From Termitomyces sp. T153 (taxonomy: Eukaryota > Basidiomycota > Agaricomycetes > Agaricales > Lyophyllaceae), in contig JACKQL020000004.1 of assembly GCA_018296165.2 (NCBI GenBank), positions 496,001-560,000 on the forward strand: DNA of 64,000 nucleotides, written 5' to 3'. Positions 63,229 through 64,000 of this stretch are shown one piece after another. The notes under the pieces are model-generated. The model had not been told where the DNA came from, made no database searches, and saw only the letters and a program-made list of their open reading frames with translations. Numbering within the stretch: the stretch's first letter is position 1; every line of letters begins with the position of its first letter. Made by a program: the position numbers and the translations under genes.

Positions 63229-63552
63229 CTTGGGGGTTCAGAAACAAAAGTCAATTCAAAGAGAAAGTGCCATAAATCTATGATTACTGAGATTTCAGAG
63301 CTGAGATATTAGTACTTGACAGGTCCTGAGAAATGTGATCTCAAGACCCATGTAGAGAAGCTGGAAAGAAACCAGTTTCTACCAAAAAGGAAAATGTAAT
63401 GTTAAAACAGAAGATTGAAATTTGGAATGGCATCACAGATACAAGTCAAGTCAAAGCAAGACCACAATGATCAGTTAGGCAGAAAATCAAAGCAGATAGT
63501 CATCAATGATGTAGATTATGTCCATTATTACTATAAACAAGCCTCAAATTGC

Positions 63553-64000
63553 AAGGGCAACCTCAAGAGGCTATGGCTCAATCACACAGCTGGCAGAGGG
63601 AGATCCAGAGTCTATTTGGTACTGTACTGTGTCTACAGGCATAACTACTCACCTGGCACAGGAAGATTCAAGGAAAACAAGTCTGAGGAATTCCCTGGAC
63701 ACTTCAGATTTAGGAGCATGGGAAACAACTATACAGCACAACAGAAAAATTTAAACTCTGAGAATGGCAATTGAATCCAGAGTCTGATCTAAAAATAGAA
63801 TGCATCATAAACAGCCTTGATCTCCAGCCTCAAGGCATATGACCACATAAAAATAGAACTGTTAGATAGCCCTTGGTCTAAAGTACTTGTTGCCAGAGAA
63901 TGGGAGGGTGGGAATGAGAGGCCAGCTCAGAATCAAGGAAACAGGAATGGGGTCCAGTATGCTTAATCCCCTGACATCAGCCCCCTTGAGTGTGTGGCAT
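63553..64000 (+). repeat. Dispersed repeat R1 with 3' extension, copy 4
   Basis: R1 proper is 63553-63749, from AAGGGCAACCTCAAGAGGCT to the A-rich end CAACAGAAAAATTTAAA. The next 250 bp match 6970-7216: GTTAGATAGCCCTTGGTCTA, GAGAGGCCAGCTCAGAATCA and AATGGGGTCCAGTATG. It reaches the end of the window and may continue. Confidence 0.65.

Overview
The window looks like nuclear DNA of a mushroom-forming basidiomycete (Agaricomycetes). Host genes are split by many short introns of about 40-60 nt. A chitin-deacetylase-like gene, a ribosomal protein eL28 gene and a Trf4/Cid14-type nucleotidyltransferase gene can be read. They are embedded in dense LTR retrotransposon sequence. Most of the transposon DNA is almost free of CpG, with TpG/CpA in its place, the footprint expected of cytosine-methylation-driven decay. 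No rRNA, tRNA or CRISPR array was recognised.

Layout. 1-9.6 kb: broken Ty3/gypsy chromovirus pieces in both orientations, a non-LTR retrotransposon tail, inverted LTR-like arms and short tandem repeats. 9.63-15.42 kb: a full-length decayed Ty1/copia element with a perfect 5-bp target duplication. 15.50-18.96 kb: a second copia element, minus strand, internally deleted. 18.96-32.4 kb: a CpG-normal gene island with the CE4 deacetylase (-), eL28 (+), a pair of paralogous structured RNAs in and after eL28, a small hypothetical gene (-), then a tandem array of two unknown families here called D (+) and M (-): D1, M1, D2, M2. 32.42-37.31 kb: a third copia element inserted in intron 1 of M2. 37.81-47.76 kb: a complete gypsy element with 881-bp LTRs and an extra spliced reading frame antisense to gag-pol, inserted between M2 and D3. 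48.3-49.4 kb: the decayed D3. 49.45-58.72 kb: a third gypsy element that truncates D3. 58.88-60.28 kb: the nucleotidyltransferase gene. 61.4-64 kb: CpG-depleted repeats again, including a pogo-like terminus.

The most informative pattern is that the border between CpG-depleted and CpG-normal DNA does not coincide with element ends. In three elements the gene-side LTR keeps CpG while the distal LTR of the same element has lost it. Since LTR pairs are identical at insertion, they act as an internal clock and show that a roughly 1 kb zone beside genes is protected. Other notable items are the two eL28-linked RNAs with compensatory stem changes, a repeated hairpin in the LTRs of three copia elements, the D family's conserved 136+127-nt exon module, and paralogous empty sites that date two insertions. 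Exon coordinates were worked out by hand from splice signals and reading-frame continuity; nothing was searched or computed.
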